From assembly GCF_003287875.1 (NCBI RefSeq), contig NZ_QMKK01000018.1, positions 1 to 60,196 of the forward strand: 60,196 bases of DNA, given 5' to 3'. The notes under the pieces are model-generated. The model ran no database searches. It saw only the letters and a list, made by a program, of their open reading frames with translations, and was not told the DNA's origin. Below, piece after piece: positions 1 through 8,020 of the stretch (position 1 is the first letter of the stretch; each line of letters begins with the position of its first letter). The DNA is from Martinezella tropici (GTDB taxonomy: Bacteria > Pseudomonadota > Alphaproteobacteria > Rhizobiales > Rhizobiaceae). The translations under genes were made by a program, and so were the position numbers.

Positions 1-119
1 AGATCGTCGAACTGGCTGGAATCGACGATGTTGCAGCCCTGCTCGGCCAGATAGTTCGAGATCGCCGCAACGATCCCACGCGTCGATTGGCACGTCACTG
101 TCAATACATAGCTCGTCAT
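1..119 (-). CDS. purU: Formyltetrahydrofolate deformylase, N-terminal fragment
   Basis: Only the first 39 codons are in the window; the gene runs off the left edge. The start MTSYVLTVTCQSTRGIVAAI reads as the N-terminal ACT domain of PurU, which hydrolyses 10-formyl-tetrahydrofolate to formate and tetrahydrofolate. The full enzyme normally adds a formyltransferase-like catalytic domain, which cannot be seen here. It is the last visible gene of the leftward mgs block. That position fits a role in disposing of one-carbon units made when N-methylglutamate is oxidised onto tetrahydrofolate. The identification rests on a short stretch plus context, so a different ACT-domain protein is possible but less likely. 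Confidence 0.75.
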   Translation of the reverse strand, partial: MTSYVLTVTCQSTRGIVAAISNYLAEQGCNIVDSSQFDD

Positions 120-160
120 GCTGATCTTCCTCCGCCGTCTGCGGCCAAAATTCCGCCGTC

Positions 161-185
161 GTGCCGGGGGATCGTACCCCGGCAC
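161..185. terminator. Hairpin between glnT and purU
   Basis: GTGCCGGGG (161-169) and CCCCGGCAC (177-185) form a perfect 9-bp stem with a 7-nt loop. It lies in the 99-bp gap between glnT and purU. There is no clear T-run on the leftward strand, so it may attenuate or stabilise the transcript rather than end it. Confidence 0.4.
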
Positions 186-218
186 CTGATCCCTTAAGGG
201 CATCTTTTCACTCTGCAC

Positions 219-1526
219 TCAGATATCGAGCGTGCTGTCGCGTTCCCACTGCGTGAAATGCGAGCAGTAGGCGTTCCATTCCTGATGCTTGAGTTTCAGA
301 TAGGCGTCGGAGAATTCCGAACCGATCGCCTGCTTCAGCCCCTCATCCTCGTCATAGGCACGCAGCGCATCGAGCAGATTGAGCGGCAGGCGCGGCGCAT
401 CCTTCACGAGATGACCCTCCGCATACATGTCGATATCGTGATGCGGCCCGGGATCGGCCTTGCTGCGCAGGCCGTCGAGGCCGGCGGCGATGATGACCGC
501 CTGCAGCAGGTAGGGATTGACGGCACCATCGGGCAGGCGCAACTCGAAGCGGCCGGGACCGGGCACGCGCACCATATGGGTGCGGTTGTTGCCGGTCCAT
601 GTCACGGTATTGGGAGACCAGGTGGCACCCGATGTCGTGCGCGGCGCATTGATGCGCTTGTAGGAATTGACCGTCGGATTGGTGATCGCCGCCAGCGACG
701 AGGCATGTTTCATGATGCCGCCAAGGAAATGCTTGCCCTCGGCCGACAGGCCAAATTCGGCTTCCCTGTCGGCAAAGACATTGGTCCTGCCATCATTGCT
801 CCATACGGAAATATGGCAATGGCAACCGTTGCCCGTGAGCCCCTTGAAAGGCTTCGGCATGAATGTCGCCCTGAGGCCATGCTTTTCGGCAATCGACTTG
901 ACCATGAACTTGAAGAAGGAGTGCTTGTCCGCCGTCTTCAGGGCATCGTCGAATTCCCAGTTCATCTCGAACTGGCCGTTGGCATCCTCGTGGTCGTTCT
1001 GATAGGCGCCCCAGCCGAGCTCCAGCATATAGTCGCAGATCTCGGAGATGACGTCATAGCGGCGCATGACGGCCTGCTGGTCATAGCAGGGCTTTTCCGC
1101 CGTGTCGTATTCGTCGGAAATCTTGGAGCCATCGGCCGTGATCAGGAAGAATTCGGCCTCGACGCCGGTCTTGACGCGCTTGCCCGCGGCTTCCGCTTCT
1201 TTCACGAGCTTCTTCAAGACGTTGCGTGGCGCCTGGGCGACCAGTTCGCCCTCCATCATGCAATCGGCCGCGACCCAGGCAACATCCTTCTTCCATGGGA
1301 GTTGGATGACGGAGGAGGCATCGGGTACGGCAAAAAGATCAGGATGGGCGGGCGTCATGTCGAGCCAGGTGGCAAAACCGGCAAAGCCGGCGCCCTCCTC
1401 CTGCATACCGGCGATCGCCTGCGCCGGCACCAGCTTGGCGCGCTGGCCGGAAAAAAGATCCGTATAACTGATCATGAAATATTTGATGCCTTTGTCCTTT
1501 GCAAAGGCAGCAAGATCCAGTGTCAT
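219..1526 (-). CDS. glnT: Type III glutamine synthetase-like enzyme, probable gamma-glutamylmethylamide synthetase
   Basis: This 435-residue protein has the glutamine synthetase fold: GVEAEFFL, NGQFEMNW, the segment KPFKGLTGNGCHCHIS, VNSYKRINA and GPGRFELRLPDGAVNPYL are the usual ATP-, metal- and glutamate-binding blocks. The length fits the short GlnT/type III group of rhizobia rather than the 470-residue GlnA. In bacteria using the N-methylglutamate route, the homologous enzyme ligates methylamine to glutamate, giving gamma-glutamylmethylamide. It follows mgsC by 78 bp and precedes purU, the usual order for that pathway. I infer the methylamine role from this context; a glutamine synthetase or other gamma-glutamyl ligase activity cannot be excluded from sequence alone. 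Confidence 0.85.
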   Translation of the reverse strand: MTLDLAAFAKDKGIKYFMISYTDLFSGQRAKLVPAQAIAGMQEEGAGFAGFATWLDMTPAHPDLFAVPDASSVIQLPWKKDVAWVAADCMMEGELVAQAPRNVLKKLVKEAEAAGKRVKTGVEAEFFLITADGSKISDEYDTAEKPCYDQQAVMRRYDVISEICDYMLELGWGAYQNDHEDANGQFEMNWEFDDALKTADKHSFFKFMVKSIAEKHGLRATFMPKPFKGLTGNGCHCHISVWSNDGRTNVFADREAEFGLSAEGKHFLGGIMKHASSLAAITNPTVNSYKRINAPRTTSGATWSPNTVTWTGNNRTHMVRVPGPGRFELRLPDGAVNPYLLQAVIIAAGLDGLRSKADPGPHHDIDMYAEGHLVKDAPRLPLNLLDALRAYDEDEGLKQAIGSEFSDAYLKLKHQEWNAYCSHFTQWERDSTLDI

Positions 1527-1604
1527 TCTCGTTCCCCTTTGGATTTCTTCGAGACACTTCGATGATGCATGCGGCGGCCGGACCTCTCAGGCCCGGCCGG
1601 TATC

Positions 1605-2933
1605 TTAAAAGCCTCCCTTGCCCGGGTACCAGTTGGTGCCGGCGAGCGGAATCTGCGCCATGGCGGCGGCTTCCATCGTCAGCGCACAGAGATCCTCCGG
1701 CTCCAGATTGTGCAGGTGATTTTTGCCGCAGGCGCGCGCGATCGTCTGCGCTTCCAGCGTCATCACCTTGAGATAGTTGGCAAGGCGCCGGCCCGCAGCA
1801 ATCGGATCGAGCCGGCTTGCGAGCTCCGGGTCCTGCGTCGTGATACCAGCCGGGTCCTTGCCCTCGTGCCAGTCGTCATAGGCGCCGGCCGTCGTACCGA
1901 GCTTCTGATATTCTTCTTCCCATTTGGGATCGTTGTCGCCGATCGCGACCAACGCCGCCGTACCGATGGCAACTGCATCCGCACCCAGCGCCAAGGCCTT
2001 GGCCACATCGGCTCCGGAGCGAATGCCGCCGGAGATGATCAGCTGCACCTTGCGATGCATGCCGAGATCCTGCAACGCCTGCACGGCGGGGCGAATACAG
2101 GCGAGCGTCGGCATGCCGACATTCTCGATGAAGACGTCCTGGGTCGCGGCCGTGCCGCCCTGCATGCCGTCAAGCACCACGACATCGGCACCGGCCTTCA
2201 CGGCAAGAGCGGTATCGTAATAAGGGCGTGCGCCGCCGACCTTCACATAGATCGGCTTTTCCCAATCGGTAATCTCGCGCAATTCCATGATCTTGATTTC
2301 GAGATCGTCCGGACCGGTCCAATCCGGATGGCGGCAGGCCGAACGCTGATCGATGCCCTTCGGCAGATTGCGCATGTTGGCGACACGATCGGAGATCTTC
2401 TGGCCGAGCAGCATGCCGCCGCCGCCGGGCTTGGCGCCTTGGCCCACAACGACTTCGATTGCGTCGGCGCGGCGAAGATCCCTAGGGTTCATGCCGTAGC
2501 GCGAGGGGAGATACTGATAGACCAGCGTCTGCGAATGGCCGCGCTCCTCGTCCGTCATGCCGCCGTCGCCGGTCGTCGTCGACGTACCGGCAAGTGTGGC
2601 ACCGCGGCCAAGGGCTTCCTTGGCGTTGCCGGAAAGCGCGCCGAAGCTCATGCCGGCAATGGTAATGGGGGTCTTCAGCGTGATCGGCTTTTTGGCGAAA
2701 CGACTGCCGAGGACGACGGTCGTATCGCACTTCTCGCGATAACCTTCGAGCGGATAGCGCGATATCGACGCGCCGAGAAACAATAGGTCGTCGAAATGCG
2801 GCACCTTGCGCTTCGTGCCGGCGCCGCGAATGTCGTAAATGCCCGTCGCCGCCGCACGGCGGATTTCCGCCAGCGTATGATCGTCGAAAGTCGCGGACTT
2901 GCGCGGCGGCGTGTGCGGATTGTGGTAGCTCAT
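1605..2933 (-). CDS. mgsC: N-methylglutamate synthase subunit C, glutamate synthase FMN-domain protein
   Basis: This 442-residue protein corresponds to the FMN-binding synthase domain of glutamate synthase as a free-standing subunit. GMSFGALSGNAKEALGRGA, DGMQGGTAATQ and ISGGIRSGADVAKALALGADA are the TIM-barrel FMN and substrate loops, and CGKNHLHNLEPEDLCAL is a typical C-terminal block. With MgsA (amidotransferase) and MgsB (beta-helix) it rebuilds a split GltB. In the N-methylglutamate pathway this complex makes N-methylglutamate from the methylamine moiety and 2-oxoglutarate or glutamate. The rhizobial name glxD is also used. It starts 15 bp after mgsB, so the genes are almost certainly co-transcribed. 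Confidence 0.86.
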   Translation of the reverse strand: MSYHNPHTPPRKSATFDDHTLAEIRRAAATGIYDIRGAGTKRKVPHFDDLLFLGASISRYPLEGYREKCDTTVVLGSRFAKKPITLKTPITIAGMSFGALSGNAKEALGRGATLAGTSTTTGDGGMTDEERGHSQTLVYQYLPSRYGMNPRDLRRADAIEVVVGQGAKPGGGGMLLGQKISDRVANMRNLPKGIDQRSACRHPDWTGPDDLEIKIMELREITDWEKPIYVKVGGARPYYDTALAVKAGADVVVLDGMQGGTAATQDVFIENVGMPTLACIRPAVQALQDLGMHRKVQLIISGGIRSGADVAKALALGADAVAIGTAALVAIGDNDPKWEEEYQKLGTTAGAYDDWHEGKDPAGITTQDPELASRLDPIAAGRRLANYLKVMTLEAQTIARACGKNHLHNLEPEDLCALTMEAAAMAQIPLAGTNWYPGKGGF

Positions 2934-2948
2934 GAGGTCCCCTTCGCC

Positions 2949-3635
2949 TTAGTACGCGTCGGCATTGTCGATATTGAAATTATAGAGCTTGCGCGCCGAT
3001 CCATAGCGCTTGAATTCCTCCGGCCTGACGCCGCGCACGCCGGCCTTTTCCAGAAGCTCGGAGAGCTTTTGCAGGTGTTCCGGGCGCATCTCCTTTTCGA
3101 TGCAATCGGAGCCGAGGCTTTTCACCGAACCACGGACGAAGAGCTTGGCCTCATAGAGGCTGTCGCCCAGCGCATCGCCGGCGTCACCGAGCACGACGAG
3201 ATGGCCGGACTGCCCCATGAAGGCGGACATATGGCCGATATTGCCGTAGACGACGATGTCGATGCCCTTCATCGATATGCCGCAACGCGAGGCGGCATTG
3301 CCCTTGATGACAAGCAGGCCACCCTGCCCGGTCGCCCCGGCATACTGGCTGGCATCGCCTTCGATGACAACGGTGCCGGACATCATGTTTTCCGCAACGC
3401 CCGGACCAGCCGAACCGTGGATGGTGACATTGCCGCCATCGTTCATGCCGGCGCAGTAATAGCCGACGGAGCCCTTGATATCGACGGTGACGGGCGCGTC
3501 TATGCCGGCGGCCACTGCATGATGGCCGCGCGGGTTGACGACTTCAAAGGCTAGATCGTTGGCGCCCGGGGCAAGGCCATGAAGGGCACTGTTGAGTTCG
3601 CGCAGCGGCGTGACGGACAGGTCGAAAACTGGCAT
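2949..3635 (-). CDS. mgsB: N-methylglutamate synthase subunit B, GXGXG beta-helix protein
   Basis: The start is placed at MPVFDLSVTPLREL, giving 228 residues; an upstream in-frame extension overlaps mgsA and has no family resemblance. The middle carries repeated glycine turns (GSVGYYCAGMNDGGNVTIHG, GDASQYAGATGQGG, GNIGHMSAFMGQ), the right-handed beta-helix of the glutamate synthase C-terminal domain. That domain is structural and helps position the ammonia channel. It stands alone here, as in other split MgsABC or GlxBCD enzymes. It follows mgsA by 31 bp and precedes mgsC by 15 bp. Confidence 0.85.
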   Translation of the reverse strand: MPVFDLSVTPLRELNSALHGLAPGANDLAFEVVNPRGHHAVAAGIDAPVTVDIKGSVGYYCAGMNDGGNVTIHGSAGPGVAENMMSGTVVIEGDASQYAGATGQGGLLVIKGNAASRCGISMKGIDIVVYGNIGHMSAFMGQSGHLVVLGDAGDALGDSLYEAKLFVRGSVKSLGSDCIEKEMRPEHLQKLSELLEKAGVRGVRPEEFKRYGSARKLYNFNIDNADAY

Positions 3636-3666
3636 GTAAGATCTCTCTCGATTGCGGCGCTTCTGA

Positions 3667-4575
3667 TCAGGCAGCCTTTTCGTGATCCCAGAAATAAACG
3701 GTCGCCGGCTCCGGCTCCCAGATCCGGGCATCCTCGATGCCCGGGAGATTGACGAGCGCGCGATATTCTGAGCCGAAGGCGACATACTGGTCAGTCTCGG
3801 CCATGACGGCCGGCTTACAGGCGATGGGATCGCGAACGACGCCGAAACCCGACTTGGTGCCGACGACGAAGGTGAAGAAGCCGTCAAGATCGTCGACAGC
3901 GCTTTCGAGCGCCGCCCCGAGATCCTTGCCTTTCGCCATCTCGGCCGTCAGATAGGCAGCGGCCACCTCTGTATCGTTTTCCGTTTCGAAGACCATGCCC
4001 TCGCGCTTCAGCTCGCGGCGCAGGTTGTTGTGGTTCGAGAGCGAACCGTTGTGAACCAGGCATTGGTCCGAGCCGGTGGAGAAGGGATGGGCGCCGAGCG
4101 TGGTCACGGCCGATTCCGTCGCCATGCGCGTATGGCCGATGCCGTGCGTGCCGGACATGGCGGTGACGCCAAAGCGGGAGACCACGTCCTTCGGCAGGCC
4201 GACCTCCTTATAGATCTCGACGGTATCGCCGCTGCTCATGACGCGGATATTCGGACGTGATGCCGCTAGGGCCGCCCTACCCTCGTCAAGCTTGTCCTTG
4301 GCAAGGGTGATGACCGCATGCGTGCTCTTGACCACGACGGATACCGGGACGTCGAGCGCGCGCCGGAGTTCATATTCCAGCCCGTCGAAATCCTTTTCCG
4401 GATCGGCCGACTGAACGGTTATCTTCGCAGTGTTGCCATTATCGTTGCCGTAGATCGCGATGCCCGCGCTATCGGGTCCGCGATCGGTCATCGTGATCAG
4501 CATGGAAGACAAAAGCGCGCCGAGTTTCGGCTCCAGCGCCTTATCCTTCAAGAAAAGACCGACAATTCCGCACAT
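3667..4575 (-). CDS. mgsA: N-methylglutamate synthase subunit A, class II glutamine amidotransferase
   Basis: The start is fixed at MCGIVGLF, because class II amidotransferases use the cysteine next to the initiator Met as the nucleophile after Met removal. This gives 302 residues. GTHGIGHTRMATES, GAHPF, LVHNGSLSNHNNLRREL and ENDTEV are the glutamine-binding segments of the Ntn-hydrolase fold. It hydrolyses a gamma-glutamyl amide and passes the amine to MgsC; in this cluster the amide is probably gamma-glutamylmethylamide. It is the first structural gene of the leftward operon, and the upstream 4576-4668 gap should hold its promoter. Confidence 0.86.
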   Translation of the reverse strand: MCGIVGLFLKDKALEPKLGALLSSMLITMTDRGPDSAGIAIYGNDNGNTAKITVQSADPEKDFDGLEYELRRALDVPVSVVVKSTHAVITLAKDKLDEGRAALAASRPNIRVMSSGDTVEIYKEVGLPKDVVSRFGVTAMSGTHGIGHTRMATESAVTTLGAHPFSTGSDQCLVHNGSLSNHNNLRRELKREGMVFETENDTEVAAAYLTAEMAKGKDLGAALESAVDDLDGFFTFVVGTKSGFGVVRDPIACKPAVMAETDQYVAFGSEYRALVNLPGIEDARIWEPEPATVYFWDHEKAA

Positions 4576-4599
4576 GCCCAAACCCTCCGTTTTCGCATC

Positions 4600-4637
4600 T
4601 GCAAAAATGGCTATCAGGTCCAATGCGGTTTTTCAAC
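4600..4637. promoter_or_regulatory. Operator-like element upstream of mgsA
   Basis: This stretch runs TGCAAAAATGG, then ATCAGG, then TGCGG and TTTTTCA. The same ordered blocks (AAAAA-GG, ATCAGG, TGC, TTTTTCA) occur at 6403-6441 between glxA and soxB. The element sits 25 to 62 bp before mgsA. It is a candidate binding site for GlxA or for the XRE-cupin regulator. No biochemical support is visible. Confidence 0.45.
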
Positions 4638-4668
4638 TCAAAAGAATAAATTTTTCTTTTAAGGCAAG

Positions 4669-5352
4669 TCAGTCGGTCTTGCCTCTTTGTGGATAGCTGA
4701 TGATCGACAGGTATTTGGCCGGCAGTTTCACCAGCACCTCCGGGCCATGCGGCGCATCCGCATCGAAGAAGAGGCTGTCGCCCGGCTGCATGGGGTAGAG
4801 CTGATCGCCGTGGCGGTACATGACCTCACCCTCGAGCATATAAAGGAACTCCATGCCCTCGTGCTGGAACGTCGGGAAGACGTCCGAATCCGCCGTCAGG
4901 GTGATGAGATAAGGCTCGACGATAACGCCGCTCGAATTGTTGTCGATATGGCCGAGGAGATTATACTGATGGCCTGCGCGCGTGCCACGGCGCTCCAGCT
5001 CGACGCCCTGGCCGGCCTTGACGAAAACGGCATTGCGCGGCTCTTCATAGCGACGGAAGAATGCGGTCAAGGGTACGCCGAGCGCGCGCGACAGCGATTG
5101 CAGCGTCGTCAGCGACGGCGAGATATTGCCGTTCTCGATCTTCGACAGCATGCCGAGCGAGATCCCCGTCGCGGCGGCGAGATCCGTCACCGTGATGCCG
5201 AGCTTCTTGCGATAGGCGCGAACCTCGTGGCCGATCGCCATTTCGAGATTGTTTTCCTTCGGCTCGCGCACCGCATGCGGATTTTGGGAGAAGGCCGACC
5301 GTCCAGCATGGGATTGGTCGTCGGCCGATACACTGTCTGCCTTGGTTTTCAT
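4669..5352 (-). CDS. XRE-family regulator with C-terminal cupin domain
   Basis: The start at MKTKADSVSADDQ (227 residues) is chosen because AAAGGATACGGA lies just upstream; an earlier start at 5418 would overlap glxA. Residues about 40-100 form a helix-turn-helix (LGITVTDLAAATGISLGMLSKIENG). The rest is a cupin with EGMEFLYMLEGEVMYRHGDQ and PMQPGDSLFFDADAPHGPE, likely for effector binding. Such regulators often control amine, glutamine or putrescine catabolism. It lies between glxA and mgsA on the same strand, so it probably helps control the mgs operon and perhaps itself. The ligand is unknown. Confidence 0.85.
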   Translation of the reverse strand: MKTKADSVSADDQSHAGRSAFSQNPHAVREPKENNLEMAIGHEVRAYRKKLGITVTDLAAATGISLGMLSKIENGNISPSLTTLQSLSRALGVPLTAFFRRYEEPRNAVFVKAGQGVELERRGTRAGHQYNLLGHIDNNSSGVIVEPYLITLTADSDVFPTFQHEGMEFLYMLEGEVMYRHGDQLYPMQPGDSLFFDADAPHGPEVLVKLPAKYLSIISYPQRGKTD

Positions 5353-5430
5353 TCCGTATCCTTTTTGCCGGCAGGGCTTGCTGGGAAGAACTCTATCCTC
5401 CCAGTGAAATTTTCTCAACTACGACGAAAA

Positions 5431-6390
5431 TCAGCCGTGGCGGGTTTCGCCGGGAGCCATGCCATAAAGCGAGCGATAGGCTCTGGAGAAATGTGCGCCG
5501 CTGGAAAAGCCGGTGGCGATGGCGATTTCGGAAATCGAAAGCGGACTTTGCTCCAGAAGCCGCCGGGCATGCTGCAGGCGTATCCGCCGATATTGATCGA
5601 GGAATGTCGAGCCGAGATGAGCGGCAAACAGCCGGTCGAGATGACGCGGCGTGACACCGGCAATCCGCGCCATGGCCTTGCGGTCGAGCGGCATCTCGAT
5701 CGTCTCTTCCATTTTTTCGAGCACGCTCAGCAAACCTGGATGGTGAACGCCATAGCGTTCGGCGAGCGACCCGCGCTGCGGCGCCGCAGGCTCGCCGACT
5801 TCGGTGTGCAGATACCAGTCGCTGACACGCCGGGCGAAATCGGCCCCCATGCGCTCTGATATCAAAACATGCATCATGTCGAGCGGCGCGATGCCGCCGC
5901 CGCAGGTGATGCGATTGCCGTCGATCACGAAGCGCGCCTGGCGCGGCGACAGTGTTGGAAAGGCTTCGAGCAAGGCGGGCGCATGCTCCCAATGAATGGT
6001 GAAATCGCGCTCGGCCAGAAGCCCGGCGGCGGCAAGCAGATAGGGACCGCCGGAGATGCCACCGATGCGCACGCCCTCGCGTGCGAGCTGGCGAAGGCAG
6101 GCGAAAACCGTGGGATAGTGCCAATCGCGCGGCGATCCGCCGGCGCAGACGAAGACCGTGCCGAGGCCGGATCCGCGACCCGGGAGAGGCTCGGCCGGCA
6201 CCGGTACACCGCCAGAGGATACCGCCGGGGTGCCGTCCGGCGAAAAGATCGACAGTCGATAGATTTCGCGCCCGGCCAGAAGATTGGCCGCCCGCAGCGG
6301 CTCGCTCGCCGAAGCATAGGACATCAGTGCGAATCCCGGAATCAGGATGAAGCCGATGGATTGGCTATTTCGTGCATCGATTGGAGCCAT
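5431..6390 (-). CDS. glxA: GlxA-family AraC-type transcriptional regulator
   Basis: This 319-residue protein has an N-terminal DJ-1/PfpI-like domain (residues about 10-185) and a C-terminal AraC helix-turn-helix pair (about 225-315). MARIAGVTPRHLDRLFAAHL is the first HTH and ISEIAIATGFSSGAHFSRAY the second. In the elbow where active DJ-1 proteins carry a cysteine, the sequence reads GGISGGPYLLA, so the domain is probably sensory rather than catalytic. It is divergent from soxB with an 88-bp gap holding an operator-like element. It probably activates the N-methylglutamate or sarcosine genes on both sides, as GlxA/GbdR-type regulators do for methylated amine catabolism. Confidence 0.86.
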   Translation of the reverse strand: MAPIDARNSQSIGFILIPGFALMSYASASEPLRAANLLAGREIYRLSIFSPDGTPAVSSGGVPVPAEPLPGRGSGLGTVFVCAGGSPRDWHYPTVFACLRQLAREGVRIGGISGGPYLLAAAGLLAERDFTIHWEHAPALLEAFPTLSPRQARFVIDGNRITCGGGIAPLDMMHVLISERMGADFARRVSDWYLHTEVGEPAAPQRGSLAERYGVHHPGLLSVLEKMEETIEMPLDRKAMARIAGVTPRHLDRLFAAHLGSTFLDQYRRIRLQHARRLLEQSPLSISEIAIATGFSSGAHFSRAYRSLYGMAPGETRHG

Positions 6391-6402
6391 GTCCCTTTTC
6401 TA

Positions 6403-6441
6403 CTGAAAAAGGTCCCAATCAGGCAAGTCTGCATTTTTCAC
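6403..6441. promoter_or_regulatory. Operator-like element between glxA and soxB
   Basis: CTGAAAAAGG at the left and GCATTTTTCA at the right are inverted TGAAAAA-type arms flanking ATCAGG. The same arrangement occurs before mgsA at 4600-4637. Its position between divergent glxA and soxB suits an AraC-type site controlling soxB and possibly glxA itself. Confidence 0.45.
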
Positions 6442-6478
6442 TCTGTCATCATGGATGCAATTTAAAGCGGATCGAACT

Positions 6479-7729
6479 ATGCGCTATTCGGCTTTCTCTG
6501 TTTTCCTCAACGGTCTTCGCGGCAACACAGGCTGGGCGCCCGCCTGGCGCGAGCCGCAACCGAAACCGCATTATGACGTCATCATCGTCGGTGGCGGCGG
6601 TCATGGGCTGGCAACCGCCTATTATCTCGCCAAGACCTTCGGCATCACCAACGTCGCGGTGCTGGAAAAGGGCTATCTCGGCTCGGGCAATATCGGCCGC
6701 AACACCACGATCATCCGCTCGAACTACCTGTTGCCCGGCAACAATCCCTTTTACGAGCTCTCGATGAAGCTCTGGGAGGGGCTTGAGCAGGATTTCAATT
6801 TCAACGCCATGGTCTCGCAGCGTGGCGTGCTCAATCTCTTTCATTCGGATGCACAGCGCGACGCCTATACCCGGCGCGGCAATGCCATGCGCCTGCACGG
6901 CGTCGATGCCGAGCTGCTCGATCGCGAAGCCGTTCGCAAAAAGCTGCCCTTCCTGGATTTCGAAAACGCGCGCTTCCCGATCATGGGCGGCCTATTGCAG
7001 CAGCGCGGCGGCACCGTGCGCCATGACGCAGTCGCCTGGGGCTATGCCCGCGGCGCCGACAGCCGTGGCGTCGACATCATCACCGGCTGCGAAGTGACCG
7101 GTATTCGTTCCGACAGTGGCCGGGTCCTTGGCGTCGAGACCACGAAGGGCTTCATCGGCTGCGGCAAGCTGGCGCTGGCGGCCGCCGGCAATTCTACCGT
7201 CGTCGCCGACATGGCGGGGCTGCGCCTGCCGATCGAAAGCCATGTGCTGCAGGCTTTCGTCTCCGAAGGCCTGAAGCCGTTCATCGATTGCGTCGTCACC
7301 TTCGGCGCCGGACATTTCTATGTCTCGCAATCCGACAAAGGCGGTCTCGTCTTCGGCGGCGATATCGACGGCTACAATTCCTACGCCCAGCGTGGCAACC
7401 TCGCGACTGTCGAACATGTCGCTGAAGCCGGCGTTGCGATGATCCCGGCACTGACGCGCGTGCGCTATCTGCGCACATGGGGTGGCGTCATGGACATGAG
7501 CATGGACGGCTCCCCGATCATCGACCGGACCCATATCGACAATCTCTATCTGAACGCCGGCTGGTGTTACGGCGGCTTCAAGGCCACGCCGGCGTCGGGC
7601 TACTGCTACGCCCATCTGATCGCCCGCAACGAGCCGCATGAGACGGCGACGCAGCTGCGCCTCGATCGCTTTCGGCGCGGCTATCAGATCGATGAGAAGG
7701 GCGTCGGCGCCCAACCGAACCTGCATTGA
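6479..7729 (+). CDS. soxB: Heterotetrameric sarcosine oxidase / N-methylglutamate dehydrogenase, beta subunit
   Basis: Starting at MRYSAFSVFLNGLRG gives 416 residues, the usual size for this subunit; the in-frame ATG at 6455 adds eight atypical residues. YDVIIVGGGGHGLATAYYLA (residues about 32-51) is the FAD Rossmann motif. TVRHDAVAWGYARGA includes His182, the likely covalent FMN attachment site by comparison with sarcosine oxidase beta subunits. It oxidises an N-methyl amino acid; next to mgsABC and the glutamine synthetase-like gene the likely substrate is N-methylglutamate (mgdA in methylotrophs), although sarcosine is possible. It heads the rightward soxBDAG operon, 12 bp before soxD. Confidence 0.88.
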   Translation: MRYSAFSVFLNGLRGNTGWAPAWREPQPKPHYDVIIVGGGGHGLATAYYLAKTFGITNVAVLEKGYLGSGNIGRNTTIIRSNYLLPGNNPFYELSMKLWEGLEQDFNFNAMVSQRGVLNLFHSDAQRDAYTRRGNAMRLHGVDAELLDREAVRKKLPFLDFENARFPIMGGLLQQRGGTVRHDAVAWGYARGADSRGVDIITGCEVTGIRSDSGRVLGVETTKGFIGCGKLALAAAGNSTVVADMAGLRLPIESHVLQAFVSEGLKPFIDCVVTFGAGHFYVSQSDKGGLVFGGDIDGYNSYAQRGNLATVEHVAEAGVAMIPALTRVRYLRTWGGVMDMSMDGSPIIDRTHIDNLYLNAGWCYGGFKATPASGYCYAHLIARNEPHETATQLRLDRFRRGYQIDEKGVGAQPNLH

Positions 7730-7741
7730 GGACATGACACG

Positions 7742-8020
7742 ATGGCAAGCCTGATTTCCTGCCCTCACTGCGGCACACGTCCCAAGGAAGAATTCACCAT
7801 CAAGGGCGATGCAAGCCTCCGCCGCCCTGCTCCAGATGCCGGTGCGGAAGACTGGTACGACTACGTCTATCTGCGCGACAACCCCAAGGGGCGGCACAAT
7901 GAATATTGGCACCATTCCTCCGGCTGCCGCCGCTGGCTGATCGTCGAACGTGACACAGTTACCCACAAGGTTCATGGCGTCAGCGACGCGGCGCTTGCCA
8001 AGCTTGGAGGCGGCGCATGA
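7742..8020 (+). CDS. soxD: Sarcosine oxidase / N-methylglutamate dehydrogenase, delta subunit
   Basis: A 92-residue protein with the zinc-binding start LISCPHCGTRP and the family core YDYVYLRDNPKGRHNEYW followed by HHSSGCRRWLIVERDT. CxxC near the N-terminus plus the later His and Cys should form the single zinc site of the delta subunit. The delta subunit is a small structural part of the tetramer. Its stop overlaps the soxA start by 4 bp (ATGA), indicating translational coupling. Confidence 0.9.
   Translation: MASLISCPHCGTRPKEEFTIKGDASLRRPAPDAGAEDWYDYVYLRDNPKGRHNEYWHHSSGCRRWLIVERDTVTHKVHGVSDAALAKLGGGA

Noticed and set aside
258..1565. Long open frame (435 codons) on the plus strand opposite glnT
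   Set aside because: It mirrors the real gene, is Arg/Gly rich and has no family motifs; it results from GC-rich third positions on the opposite strand.
1569..2786. Long plus-strand frame opposite mgsC
   Set aside because: Antisense shadow of a well-supported FMN-domain protein; no motifs of its own.
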